NCBI GenBank assembly: GCA_963804055.1
Contig: CAWDOU010000013.1
Location: 620,001 to 684,000 of the forward strand
DNA from: Bog-473 sp963804055
GTDB taxonomy: Bacteria > Actinomycetota > Acidimicrobiia > Acidimicrobiales > RAAP-2
DNA: 64,000 nt
Reading direction: 5' to 3'
Shown: positions 26,306 to 35,371 of the stretch, in pieces
How the letters are laid out: each line of letters starts with the position of its first letter
Position numbering within the stretch: the first letter of the stretch is position 1
Translations under genes and position numbers: made by a program
The notes under the pieces: generated by a model
The model's database searches: none
Told to the model about the DNA's origin: nothing
What the model saw: the letters and a program-made list of their open reading frames with translations, nothing else

Positions 26306-27647
26306 CGGTCGAAGTGGGAGATGGACTGCTCCAGGTCCTCGAGGAGTATCCCCGCCAGGTCGCGGCTGACGCCCTGGCGCACCAGGATCCGCTGGACCGA
26401 GACGTCCGAGACGGAGCCGGTCAGCGGATAGGCCGGCACCTGCCAGCCACGCGCCCGCAGCCGGTCGGCGACGTCGTAGAGGGTGTAGCCCGGGTCTTCC
26501 CCCTTCTTGATGCGCCAGGCCACCGACGGGATCCCCTTCAGTGGATCCGAATCGCACAGCAACTCGAACGGCCCCAATTTGACGATCTCCTTGGCCAGGA
26601 ACTGGCCGGTGTTGTAACAGGCATCGTGCACCCTGCGGTAGCCGTCACGACCCAGCCGCACGAAGTTGTAGTACTGCGCCACGACCTGACCGGCGGGACG
26701 CGGAAATTGATCTGGAACACCGGCATGTCGCCCCCGAGATAGGTGACATGGAAGATGAGGTCGTCGGGCAGGTCGGCCTTGTCGCGCCAGAGCACCCAGC
26801 CAACGCCGAGCGGGGCCAGGCCGAACTTGTGCCCAGAGGTGCTGATGGACTTCACGCGTGGCACGCGGAAATCCCACACGATGTCCGGCGCACAGAAGGG
26901 AGCGAGGAATGCTCCGCTGGCGCCGTCGACGTGGATGTCGATATCGAGGCCCGTGTCCTCCTGCAGCTTGTCGAGCGCCTGCGAGAGCTCCAGCACGGGC
27001 TCGTACGACCCGGTGTAGGTGACGCCGAACGTCGGGACCACCATGATGGTGTTCTCGTCCACCTGCTCGAGCATTTGCTCGACATCCATCTGGTAGCGCC
27101 CGGGCGACATGGGGATCTCCCGCATCTCTATGTCCCAGTAGCGGGCGAACTTGTGCCAGACCACCTGCACGGGGCCGCACACCATGTTGGGCGACTCGGT
27201 CGACTTCCCGGCCGCCCGCCTCTTGGCCCGCCAGCGCCACTTGGCCGCCATGCCACCGAGCATGCAGGCCTCGGACGAGCCGATGGCGGAACAACCGACC
27301 GGCTCCCCGGCGTCGGGCGCATTCCACAAGCCGGCCAGCATGCTGACGCAGCGTCGCTCCAGCTCCGCTGTCTGGGGATACTCGTCTTTGTCGATGAGGT
27401 TCTTGTCGATGCAGAGGTCCATCAGCTTGTGGACCTCGGGCTCCTCCCAGGTCTGGCAGAAGGTGGCCAGGTTCTGGCGCGCGTTGCCGTCGAGGAGGAG
27501 CTCGTCGGAGATAGCCAGCATGACGTCGGCCGGGCGCATCTCGTCGTCGGGGCAGTGCCTCGACGGCAGCGCCGCCTTCAGGCCCGGGTCGGCGTACACC
27601 GAATCGATCAACTGATCCCGGAGGCTCTCCCGCTTGTGCAATGGCAT
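26248..27647 (-). pseudogene. gadB: Glutamate decarboxylase gene with a 1-bp frameshift
   Basis: From ATG 27647 (AGGGGG upstream) the frame reads a full GAD N-terminus including the PLP Lys in STSGHKFG and VDGASGAFLAPF, up to MPVFQINF. There the frame breaks at 26701-26702, where one base is missing. The next frame continues with RPAGQVVAQYYNFVRLGR to the normal C-terminus (HPVTVSMTKEESGGFSHL). With the base restored the product would be 466 residues, the usual GAD length. The enzyme converts glutamate plus a proton to GABA and CO2 (acid resistance). Conservation on both sides of the lesion suggests a very recent mutation or a sequencing error. Confidence 0.85.
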
Positions 27648-27671
27648 GACGCGCCCCCTGGGCTCGCTCGT

Positions 27672-27718
27672 GGTCGGACGTCGGTACCGTATATCGGTCT
27701 TCGGTACCCCGTCCGACC
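27672..27718. repeat. Inverted repeat upstream of glutamate decarboxylase
   Basis: GGTCGGACG (27672-27680) is matched by its perfect reverse complement CGTCCGACC (27710-27718). The 29-bp spacer contains two GGTACC sites and an AT-rich GTATAT. It lies 25 bp before the gadB start and past the sigma-factor stop. It may be the gadB promoter/operator region. Confidence 0.5.
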
Positions 27719-27787
27719 AGGTGCCGTGCACACACATCCATCCGTCCGGCGACCGCGCGGCCGCCGGACGGATTCGGAGGTGCAGTC

Positions 27788-28687
27788 CTAGCTGGCCAGC
27801 AGTTGCAGGCGCGCCCGGCCGACCCGTTCGCGCGTGCCTGGGCGCCGCGCTGTGGTCGTCGCGGCCGGAGCCTGGTTGAGCCGAACAGTCTCCGGCCGGT
27901 CGGCCAGCTTCGAACGGAGCTGGCGGAGCGCCTTGGTGTGGATCTGGCACACCCTGCTCTCCGTGACGCCGAGCACCTGACCGATCTCGGTGAGGGTCAG
28001 CCCGTCGTAGTAGTACATCATCAGAACGGTCCGCTCCCGCTCCGGCATGCCGTCGACGGCCGTGACGAGCGCCTCTTTGGATTCCTTGGCCTCGAAGGTG
28101 TCGACCGGGCCCCACGACCCGTCGGGCAGGGTCTCGCCCAGGGTGGAACGCTCCGACCGGTCGCCGCCGCGCAGCACTTCGTCCAGTGCCATCATGCCGA
28201 CCGTCGAGATCTTGCGCAGCGCCTTGTGGAAGTCGCCGACCGACATCTCCAGCTCGGCGGCGACCTCCGCCTCGTTGGGCGTACGACGCAGCGTGCCCTC
28301 CAGGTGCGTGAACGCTTGTTCGACCGCTCGGGCCTTGGTGCGCACGGACCGCGGCACCCAGTCGATCGACCGCAATTCGTCGATGATGGCTCCCTTGATG
28401 CGCGGAATGGCGTACGTCTCGAAGCGCAGATTGCGATCGAGCTCAAAACGCTCGATGGCGTCGATCAGGCCGATGATGCCGTAGCTGACGAGATCCTCCT
28501 CGTCGAAGTGCCGGGGCAACCCGGCCAGCACGCGCCCTGCGATGTACTTCACGAACGGCGAGTAGTAGATGATCAGCTGGTTGCGAAGTGACTGCTCACC
28601 GGTCCGCTTGAACTCAGACCACAGACTCTCGATACCCGCCTCTGCCAACTCCTGCGCCGTGGAAAACGGACTTGCTGTCGATCCCAC
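27788..28687 (-). CDS. WhiG/FliA-type RNA polymerase sigma factor
   Basis: GTG 28687 is chosen because GAGGGGG lies 7 bp upstream; an ATG at 28750 lacks a site. The 299-residue protein has sigma region 2 (LIIYYSPFVKYIAGRV...DEEDLVSYGIIGLIDAIERFE and RFETYAIPRIKGAIIDELR), region 3 and region 4 (ERERTVLMMYYYDGLTLTEIGQVLGVTESRVCQIHTKAL). The YAIPRIKGAI..ELR and LTEIGQVLGV segments mark the sigma-28 family, which drives flagellar genes in motile bacteria and sporulation genes as WhiG in actinobacteria. No anti-sigma factor is adjacent. A basic Arg-rich tail follows region 4. Confidence 0.9.
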   Translation of the reverse strand: MGSTASPFSTAQELAEAGIESLWSEFKRTGEQSLRNQLIIYYSPFVKYIAGRVLAGLPRHFDEEDLVSYGIIGLIDAIERFELDRNLRFETYAIPRIKGAIIDELRSIDWVPRSVRTKARAVEQAFTHLEGTLRRTPNEAEVAAELEMSVGDFHKALRKISTVGMMALDEVLRGGDRSERSTLGETLPDGSWGPVDTFEAKESKEALVTAVDGMPERERTVLMMYYYDGLTLTEIGQVLGVTESRVCQIHTKALRQLRSKLADRPETVRLNQAPAATTTARRPGTRERVGRARLQLLAS

Positions 28688-29150
28688 GTTGTTTCCCCCT
28701 CTTTCATTTGCACCATCCGACCGGTGCGTTTTCTCTCCTGGAGCAATCATTTGATCATGTGCATTTCGTGTGTTCAGGAGTAGACACCACTCTAATAGAT
28801 CGCCCTCTTGCAGGGCGGTTGCGTGAACGTTGTGGATCGGTTGCAGAGCTCACGCAACCTTTGCGCAACAATCGCCCGAGGCGCGGCGGGCACCGGCCAA
28901 CGCCCGCGGGCCGGGACGCCAGAGGGGCCACCACCACCGCCATCTGGCACCGTCGACGCGGGCCGTCTGCGCGATGAGAACGCAGGGGAACGACCCGCAC
29001 AAATCCCGAATCGGAGCGCCAGAACCTTCGATTGGAGTGAGACGCCCCGGGGCCTGACGCGCGGCCCGGGCGATTTCTCAAGGTTCGAGAACACGCGACC
29101 GACAATCACAGCATGGGTCAGACACCCCTACTGCAAGACAGGGCCGAATC
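28688..29150. promoter_or_regulatory. Divergent regulatory region with nested inverted repeats
   Basis: A 463-bp gap between the sigma factor and the first response regulator, with no convincing gene. It has a perfect hairpin CGCCCT-CTTGC-AGGGCG (28801-28817). Starting at the same G is a second 10-bp inverted repeat, GGTTGCGTGA (28817-28826) and TCACGCAACC (28850-28859), with a 23-bp spacer. The sequence next to the sigma gene is AT-richer (28670-28800). The features suggest binding sites or a structured leader controlling one or both genes. Confidence 0.5.
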
Positions 29151-29954
29151 ATGAACTCGCCCGCCGGCGTTGCGACACGCGTCCCGACCCATCACAGAGA
29201 CCGCAGATCCATCGACCCGGCCGGGACGAGCTCGCTGGCTGCGCCCGCTGGGGCCGAGCAGGGCGAGCGGACGATCCTGGTGGCCGAGGACGACCACAGC
29301 TGCCGGAGCGCACTGCTGCAGTACTTCGAGCGCAGCGGCTACCGGGTCACCGAAGCTGCGGACGGCCCCTCCACATTGCGGGCCGTCTTCCAGCACTCAG
29401 CCAGCCTTGTGATCCTTGACCTGGGACTTCCCGGCTTCGATGGCACGGATGTCCTGGCCAAGATCCGGCGCCACAGTGCAGTCCCGGTCATCGTCTGCTC
29501 CGGACGCGACTCTGAGGACGACAGGATTCGCACTCTCAACCTCGGTGCCGACGACTTCGTCGTCAAGCCGTTCTCGTTTGCAGAATTGGAGGCGAGGGTC
29601 CGGGCCGTCCTCCGCCGAGGCAACGGCGAGCCGGCGGCGACCTGCCTTCACCACGGGGACCTGGTCGTCGATCGGGACACCCGGACTGTGACCGTTCGCG
29701 ACAAGTCCGTTCCGATGACGCGCAAGGAGTTCGACCTCCTCGCTTTCCTGGCTGCGTCGCCGGGTCAGGTTTTCTCCCGCGAGGACCTTCTCGAGCGGGT
29801 CTGGGGATCGACCGAGGAATGGCAGGGTCGCTCTACCGTGACCGAGCACGTCCGTCGGGTTCGTCTCAAGATCGAGCCCGACCCGGATTCCCCGAGCTGG
29901 ATCACCACTGTCCGCGGCGTCGGCTATCGGTTCACGCTCCCCGACAACGCTTGA
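29151..29954 (+). CDS. OmpR/PhoB-family response regulator (orphan)
   Basis: A 267-residue protein: an unusual 38-residue N-terminal extension, a receiver domain (ILVAEDD acidic pair, phospho-acceptor D90 in LVILDLGLPGFDG, VCSGR, K139 in VVKPFS) and a winged-helix DNA-binding domain (MTRKEFDLLAFLA...VTEHVRRVRLKIE...TTVRGVGYRF). All receiver residues are intact, so phosphorylation is expected. No histidine kinase is nearby. About 300 bp downstream lies a close paralogue with the same layout. The ATG at 29151 has only a weak ribosome site (CAGGG). Confidence 0.92.
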   Translation: MNSPAGVATRVPTHHRDRRSIDPAGTSSLAAPAGAEQGERTILVAEDDHSCRSALLQYFERSGYRVTEAADGPSTLRAVFQHSASLVILDLGLPGFDGTDVLAKIRRHSAVPVIVCSGRDSEDDRIRTLNLGADDFVVKPFSFAELEARVRAVLRRGNGEPAATCLHHGDLVVDRDTRTVTVRDKSVPMTRKEFDLLAFLAASPGQVFSREDLLERVWGSTEEWQGRSTVTEHVRRVRLKIEPDPDSPSWITTVRGVGYRFTLPDNA

Positions 29955-30261
29955 GCGGGACACGGCAAAGAGCGGGCGGGCGACCGGACATGCATCGCGA
30001 CGCGTTTGCACCACGGACGCCCAATTTTTGGTCCAAAAGTCCTATGGAGCCGGCTGCTTCTTCTGCCGACACTGAGGACACAGCCCGGCACGAGGCGGTT
30101 GTGGCGCGAGGTCTGCGCCGGTCCGGGCTCACGATGAACCGTCCCGCACGACGTGCGGGAATGACGAGGGGGACAATGAGAATGGTGGGCTCGCCGCAGG
30201 CGCCGGCTCGGCGCCACGGCACACGCAGGGCCGGAACCGGCCCAACGCAAGGCGGTGTCGC
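29955..30261. promoter_or_regulatory. Leader region of the second response regulator with palindrome, hairpin and possible small frame
   Basis: This 307-bp gap has an AT-rich palindrome TTTTGG-T-CCAAAA (30026-30038) and a perfect hairpin TCCCGCAC-GAC-GTGCGGGA (30142-30160). A short Arg-rich frame runs from an ATG near 30176 (GAGGGGG just before it) to a stop at 30265, overlapping the next start by ATGA. Its third-position GC is only about 72 percent, so coding is doubtful, but it could couple translation. Confidence 0.45.
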
Positions 30262-31053
30262 ATGACCTTTTCCATGGATGTCTCGGACCACGGCGCGCCA
30301 TTCGGCGAGAGCCTCCGTGGTGCCGACACCAATCCGACCACGGTGTTCACCCCGGTGGGCGACGTCGTGACCGACAAGACGATTCTCGTGGCCGAGGACG
30401 ACAACAACACTCGTCGCGCCCTGCAGCACTATCTGAAGCGCTCCGGGTATGCGGTTACCGAAGCGACCAGCGCGGACGAGTCTCTCGAGGCCCTGGCCGC
30501 CCACCCGGCCGACCTGGTCATCCTCGACTTCGACATCGGGGGCGGCACGGCCGACGTGCTCACGTCCATTCGGCGCCGGAGCTCGGTGCCGGTCATCGTG
30601 TGCTCCGGCCGCTCGTCCGAACGCGACCGCGTGGCCCTCCTGAACCTCGGTGCTGACGACGTGCTCGCCAAGCCCTACTCGTTCGCCGAGCTCGAGGCCC
30701 GCATGCGGGCGGTCCTGCGACGTGGTTCCGCCACCCCCACGACCACGCTCGACCATGGCGACCTCGTCATCGATCAGGGCACCCGCAAGGTGATGGTGGG
30801 CGACACCGAAGTGGTCATGACCCGCAAGGAGTTCGATCTCCTCGCCTTCCTCGCCTCCGCGCCGGGCCGAGTGTTCTCACGCGAGGATCTGCTCGAGCGG
30901 GTCTGGGGCTCCAACGGACGATGGCAAGGACGCTCCACCGTCACCGAGCACATCCGTCGGGTCCGTCTGAAGATCGAGACCGATCCCGAGAACCCGCGCT
31001 GGATCACCACGATCCGGGGCATCGGCTACCGGTTCACGGAACCGGTGGGCTGA
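30262..31053 (+). CDS. OmpR/PhoB-family response regulator (orphan paralogue)
   Basis: A 263-residue protein closely similar to the upstream regulator: N-terminal extension, receiver with ILVAEDD, acceptor D89 in LVILDFDIGGG, K137 in LAKPYS, then a winged-helix domain nearly identical to its neighbour (MTRKEFDLLAFLASAPGRVFSREDLLERVWG). The loop after the acceptor Asp reads FDIGGGTAD in place of the usual LxLPxxDG, which may alter phosphorylation or dimerisation. AAGGCGG precedes the ATG. The pair looks like a tandem duplication that has begun to diverge. Confidence 0.9.
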   Translation: MTFSMDVSDHGAPFGESLRGADTNPTTVFTPVGDVVTDKTILVAEDDNNTRRALQHYLKRSGYAVTEATSADESLEALAAHPADLVILDFDIGGGTADVLTSIRRRSSVPVIVCSGRSSERDRVALLNLGADDVLAKPYSFAELEARMRAVLRRGSATPTTTLDHGDLVIDQGTRKVMVGDTEVVMTRKEFDLLAFLASAPGRVFSREDLLERVWGSNGRWQGRSTVTEHIRRVRLKIETDPENPRWITTIRGIGYRFTEPVG

Positions 31054-31162
31054 TCGGGGACGATCACGCCCCGCAGTCACCGCCGGAGGTGCGTGACGCT
31101 CCTCGCAATTGCAGTGCCCGTGGGTGAAGATGGTGCCTTCGATTCTCGGAGGGGCAGAACCG

Positions 31163-33832
31163 ATGGCGAGAGATGTCGGCAGCGCGCTGATCGGGAACGA
31201 TTCCGCGGCGCGTGACCGCTGGCCGTTGGTCGGCCGGTCCAACGAGATCTCTCAGCTGAAGACGGCTATCAGCGGTCGGCGCGGTGCCGTCATCACCGGT
31301 CCACCGGGCGTCGGAAAAACGATCCTGGCCACGCTGGGCGCCGATTTCGCTCGCCAGCAGGGGATGGCGGTGGCGCTGGTGTCGGGAACCGAGGTCGCCC
31401 GGCCTTATCCGTTCGGAGCCTTCGCCTCGCTCCTCCATCGCGACTCGGACCTCGTTGGTCCTGAATCACATGCCGATCAGCTGCGCCGCTACATGCACGA
31501 GTTGCTCGACGACGCCGGACCTCGGCCGTTGCTCGTCCTCGTCGACGACGCACATCTGCTCGATGACGGGTCGGCCTCCCTCGTCCATCAGCTCGTGCAG
31601 GCCGGCGCGGCCACCGTGATCGCCTGTGTCCTGTCGCAGAGTCGCGCCAGCCAGCCAGCTGCGGATCCCATGGTCGTCCTCTGGAAGGACTACGGAGCAA
31701 CCCGGATCGAGTTGGGATTGCTCGACGGCCAGGCAATTGAGGATCTCCTCCTCGCCGTGCTCGGAGGTCCCGTCGACACGGTGTCGACGCGACAGTTCGC
31801 CGAGCGCTCGCAGGGCGACCCACTCTTTCTGCACGAGTTGGTCGCCGGCGCACTCGAGACCGGATCGCTGCGCGAGGAGAGTGGGATCTGGCGATTGCGC
31901 GGCCCGTTGCAACCGACAGCCCGGCTCGTCGAGTTGGTTTCGACCCGTCTGGGCACCCTGACCGATTCCGAACGTCACACGTTGGAGCTGACCGCGCTCG
32001 GCGAGCCCCTCGCCCAACCGGCACTCGAACAGCTGGCCGAGGCCGGCGCGATCGCCACACTCGAAGACAAGGGCCTTCTGGCCAGCCGCATGGACGGTCG
32101 GCGGCTGCAGGTGTGTCTGGCGCATCCGGTGTTCAGCGACGTCGTGCGGTCGGGAATCAGCCCACGCCGTCAGCGCGTATTGGCCCGTGAGCTCGCAGAG
32201 GCATCCGGGGGACGACGTCAGGACGACACCCTCCTGCTCGCGCAACTCGCACTCGTGAGTGGCAACGGCAGCCCGGACCTCCTAGTGGCGGGAGCGAAGG
32301 CCGCGCGAGAACGGCGCGACTACGCGCTGGCCGAGCGGCTGGGGCGTGCCGCAATCGACTCGGGCGGGGGTTTCGAACCGCGACTCCTGGCGGCTGAGGC
32401 TGCGGACATGAGCGGACGGCACGAACAGGCGGAGCGTGAGCTCGAGGCCCTGGCGCAGGACGCAGCCGACATCGGGGAGCGTGTCCGAGTGTCGCTCCTT
32501 CGGTTCGACCACGAGCTCCGTCTGCGCGGCACGGCGGATTGCACGCACCTCGACTCGCTCTTGGCCATGGAGCTCGACCCGGTATGGCGCGAGGAGCTCG
32601 TGGCCCGGCGTCTCTGCCTCGAGGGACGCCGGCGCGGCCCGGCAGCTGTCCTGCAGGCCGTGGGCCCGCTTCCCGAGACGACCGGCGTGCCGCGTACCAG
32701 CCTGCACGCCCTGATCGGCCAATGCCTGACGCGGACGGGCCGCATGGAGCAGGCACTTGCCTTCCTCGTCCCGCCCTCGGGCGCCAGCGTCCGGCAGGGC
32801 TCGGCGGTACTCTCCGAGCCCTGGAGCCCGTTCGGCGATCATGCCCTCTGCCTGATCTGGCTCGGTCGGCTCGCCGCAGCCGAGGACCTGCTGGCTGCGG
32901 CACAAGGAGAGCTGACAACACGCGAAGGCTCGCAGGAGAGTGCGGTCGTCGCCGCTTCACTCGCAGAGCTCCGCCTGGAGCAGGGCCGGGTGCAAGCCGC
33001 CTTCTTGCAGGCCACCAGCGCCGCGGCCGTCTTCCTCGACCTGTCGCTGCCGGTCTGCGCCCGCCGGTGCGAGTCGCTGTCCGCACAAGCCCTGGCCCTG
33101 GCCGGGGTCGCGCCCAAGGCCAATCAGACGCTGGCGGCGCTCGACGCTCTGGCTCTGCCCACCGACATGCGCGACGAGGTCGCCCTGCTCCAGGCTCGCG
33201 CCTGGGCCTGCGCCTCCGGCGGCGACATGGGTACGGCGCGCAAGATCCTGGAGTCCGCAGTCGACGTGGGACGCCAGGCCGGAGATCTGGTCGGGGCCAC
33301 CAAGGCGCTCCACGGGTTGGCCCGGATGGGCCGGGCCCGGCAGGTGGCCGACGAAATGGAGACACTGGCCTCGCAGGTGGACGGCGAGCTGACGGCGGCC
33401 CGTCTCGCCTACGTGGTGGCCGCGGCCGACAAGGACAGCGACGCGCTCACGGATGCCGCGGCGCGCTTCGAGCAACTGGGCGCGCTCCTGTACGCCGCCG
33501 AGGCGCTGGGCGAGGCGGCCGTCCATCAGCGTCGCGACGGTGCAGGCCGGGAGGCCGCAGCGACCCAGCACGCGGCGGCGCGCCTCCTCACCCGCTGCGA
33601 GGGCGCCGTCACTCCGTTCGTGCGCTCCATCGGCGCCCGGGCCCAACTCACTCCGGCCGAGCTCGACACGGCCCTCCAGGCTGCCACCGGAAGCACGGAC
33701 AAGCAGATCGCCGAGCAGATGCACCTCTCTGTACGCACGGTCGAGAACCGCCTCCACCGTGCGTACCAGAAGCTCGGGATCTCCCACCGGCGTGAGCTGG
33801 TGGAGGCGCTGAAGGATCTGCCCGGAGCCTGA
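31163..33832 (+). CDS. Large LuxR-family ATPase transcriptional regulator (LAL/MalT-like)
   Basis: ATG 31163 is chosen for GGAGGGG just upstream (889 residues). Domains: Walker A GPPGVGKT (46-53), Walker B LLVLVDDAHLLDD, a STAND-type ATPase core, a long TPR-like helical region (about 330-800), and a C-terminal LuxR HTH (STDKQIAEQMHLSVRTVENRLHRAYQKLGI in two parts). Such proteins bind an inducer through the helical region and activate transcription on ATP-dependent oligomerisation. It follows the two response regulators by about 110 bp; joint control is plausible but unproven. Confidence 0.9.
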   Translation: MARDVGSALIGNDSAARDRWPLVGRSNEISQLKTAISGRRGAVITGPPGVGKTILATLGADFARQQGMAVALVSGTEVARPYPFGAFASLLHRDSDLVGPESHADQLRRYMHELLDDAGPRPLLVLVDDAHLLDDGSASLVHQLVQAGAATVIACVLSQSRASQPAADPMVVLWKDYGATRIELGLLDGQAIEDLLLAVLGGPVDTVSTRQFAERSQGDPLFLHELVAGALETGSLREESGIWRLRGPLQPTARLVELVSTRLGTLTDSERHTLELTALGEPLAQPALEQLAEAGAIATLEDKGLLASRMDGRRLQVCLAHPVFSDVVRSGISPRRQRVLARELAEASGGRRQDDTLLLAQLALVSGNGSPDLLVAGAKAARERRDYALAERLGRAAIDSGGGFEPRLLAAEAADMSGRHEQAERELEALAQDAADIGERVRVSLLRFDHELRLRGTADCTHLDSLLAMELDPVWREELVARRLCLEGRRRGPAAVLQAVGPLPETTGVPRTSLHALIGQCLTRTGRMEQALAFLVPPSGASVRQGSAVLSEPWSPFGDHALCLIWLGRLAAAEDLLAAAQGELTTREGSQESAVVAASLAELRLEQGRVQAAFLQATSAAAVFLDLSLPVCARRCESLSAQALALAGVAPKANQTLAALDALALPTDMRDEVALLQARAWACASGGDMGTARKILESAVDVGRQAGDLVGATKALHGLARMGRARQVADEMETLASQVDGELTAARLAYVVAAADKDSDALTDAAARFEQLGALLYAAEALGEAAVHQRRDGAGREAAATQHAAARLLTRCEGAVTPFVRSIGARAQLTPAELDTALQAATGSTDKQIAEQMHLSVRTVENRLHRAYQKLGISHRRELVEALKDLPGA

Positions 33833-33844
33833 CCACTCGAGGTC

Positions 33845-34429
33845 TCAATGGGCGGCGCTCCAGGCGGCCCATCCGGCCAGTCCCACCAGGACGATGGCGG
33901 TGACGATCCGTATCGTCGAGATATTGATCAGACGGAGCAGGCTCTGACCGCTGACGACGGCGAGCCCGGCAACGGCCCACAACGCCAGGACGGCGCCGAT
34001 GCCGACCGACAGGGGGTCGTGGTAGTGCGCGGCCAGATTGGCGGTGAGGATCTGCGTCAGGTCGCCCCATTCGGCAAGGAAGATCACGAGGAACGCGGTC
34101 ACCGCGACCCGTCGGTGCGACGCCACCTCCCTCTCCACCAGCGCCTCTTCGTGACGCTCCTTGACGACCTCGCGTAGGGCGAGCGCCGCTCCCACGAGGA
34201 ACATGCCCGCCACGACCGCGTCGAGCACCTGGTGCGGCAAGAGATGGAAGAGGGCGACCCCGATGGTGACAGCGATGAGGACATGCACGGCGAATGCGAC
34301 CGCGGCGCCGAGCCACACGAGGGCGGGACGGCCACGCGTCGACAGCACCAGGGACGCGAACATGGTCTTGTCCGGGAGTTCGCCGATGAAGATGATGGGG
34401 AACACGGCGAAGACGACCGCGAAGTCCAC
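33845..34429 (-). CDS. GDT1/TMEM165 (UPF0016) family cation exporter
   Basis: A 194-residue membrane protein with six predicted helices in two repeats, each carrying the family signature: GELPDKT (E-x-x-D-K-T) in the first half and AEWGDLTQ in the second. Bacterial members export manganese; eukaryotic ones move Mn and Ca with protons. A GTG start follows AAAGG at 5-bp spacing. An acidic/basic loop (KERHEEALVERE) joins the halves. It converges on the LuxR gene. I see no yybP-ykoY riboswitch fold in the upstream 80 bp. Confidence 0.88.
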   Translation of the reverse strand: MDFAVVFAVFPIIFIGELPDKTMFASLVLSTRGRPALVWLGAAVAFAVHVLIAVTIGVALFHLLPHQVLDAVVAGMFLVGAALALREVVKERHEEALVEREVASHRRVAVTAFLVIFLAEWGDLTQILTANLAAHYHDPLSVGIGAVLALWAVAGLAVVSGQSLLRLINISTIRIVTAIVLVGLAGWAAWSAAH

Positions 34430-34513
34430 TGGGGCCTTTCTGTCAGGGCCGAACGTAGCGTGCCGGGAATGCCGCCTCGTCCGTGGCCTTCGCCCGGCCG
34501 AGAGGCCGAGCCC

Positions 34514-35332
34514 CTACTGCGGGTGGTCGAGGAGCGACTGCCCGGTCATGGCGAAAATGGTCTCGTCGTCGCACTGGCGCCAGAGATCGAGCAGCTCCCA
34601 TGACACGGGGTCGCAGCCGTACCGCATCGGCCCCTCGCTGTCGAGGATGGCGTCGACGATGGTCGAGGCCGCCTCGGCCGGGTCGACCACACGGGGGTCG
34701 GCGTGCTGGCGCCGCAGCGATGCGGCCACGTCGACCAGCGGGCGGTAGTCGTCGAAGCGAGCGGCGCCCTGCTCCCCCGTGCTGAGCCGGAACATGTCGG
34801 TGTCGATCGGGCCCGGGAGGATCTCGACAACCCGGATCCCGAAGGGCGCCACCTCGACCCTCAGGCTGTCGCCGAACGCGGACGCGGCCGCCTTGGACGC
34901 CCGATAGGCGGAGAAGAACGGCACGGACGCGATGATCGACGACGAGGTGACTGTGCACACCACGGACGGCTGGTTCGCCCGCAGGGTCGGGATGGCGGCG
35001 GCGGTCAACGCCACCACGCCGAAGACGTTGGTGTCGAACATCCGGCGCCAGTCGTCCATGTTGGCGTGCTCCACCGGCAGATAGTCGGTGTCGATGCCCG
35101 CGTTGTTGACGAGCACGCGCAGGTCTGACGGAAGGTCGAAGGTCGAGGGGTCGGTGACGTCGAGCCGTCGGACCCGGAGCCTCCCCTCCGTCTCGCCGGC
35201 CATGGTGGACCCAGCCTCGGGGTCCCGCATGGTGGCCACCGTGTCGAAGCCGCGGTGGGCCAGCTCCAACGCGACAGCCCGGCCGATGCCGCGGCTGGCC
35301 CCGGTCACCAGAGCACTTCCGTGAATGTCCAT
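34514..35332 (-). CDS. Short-chain dehydrogenase/reductase (SDR)
   Basis: ATG 35332 (MDIHGSALVTGASRG) is favoured by the GGGAG upstream, giving 272 residues. It shows the NAD(P) motif TGASRGIG, NNAG, catalytic Ser in VTSSS and YRASK (Tyr-x-x-x-Lys), with PGPID after the active site. This is a classical SDR oxidoreductase of an alcohol, keto or sterol-like substrate; the Arg after the Gly-rich loop hints at NADPH. It is followed at 39 bp by the upstream-encoded VOC gene on the same strand. Confidence 0.9.
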   Translation of the reverse strand: MDIHGSALVTGASRGIGRAVALELAHRGFDTVATMRDPEAGSTMAGETEGRLRVRRLDVTDPSTFDLPSDLRVLVNNAGIDTDYLPVEHANMDDWRRMFDTNVFGVVALTAAAIPTLRANQPSVVCTVTSSSIIASVPFFSAYRASKAAASAFGDSLRVEVAPFGIRVVEILPGPIDTDMFRLSTGEQGAARFDDYRPLVDVAASLRRQHADPRVVDPAEAASTIVDAILDSEGPMRYGCDPVSWELLDLWRQCDDETIFAMTGQSLLDHPQ

Positions 35333-35371
35333 AGGTGGATTCTCCCTCACCGGGGAGTGTGCCGGCATTTC

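Noticed and set aside
33833..33844. Intrinsic terminator between the LuxR gene and the GDT1-family gene
   Set aside because: The 12-bp gap has no GC-rich stem followed by a T-run on either strand.
34430..34513. yybP-ykoY manganese riboswitch before the GDT1/TMEM165 gene
   Set aside because: The family suggests one, but the roughly 80-bp leader lacks the conserved loop sequences and can only form weak stems.
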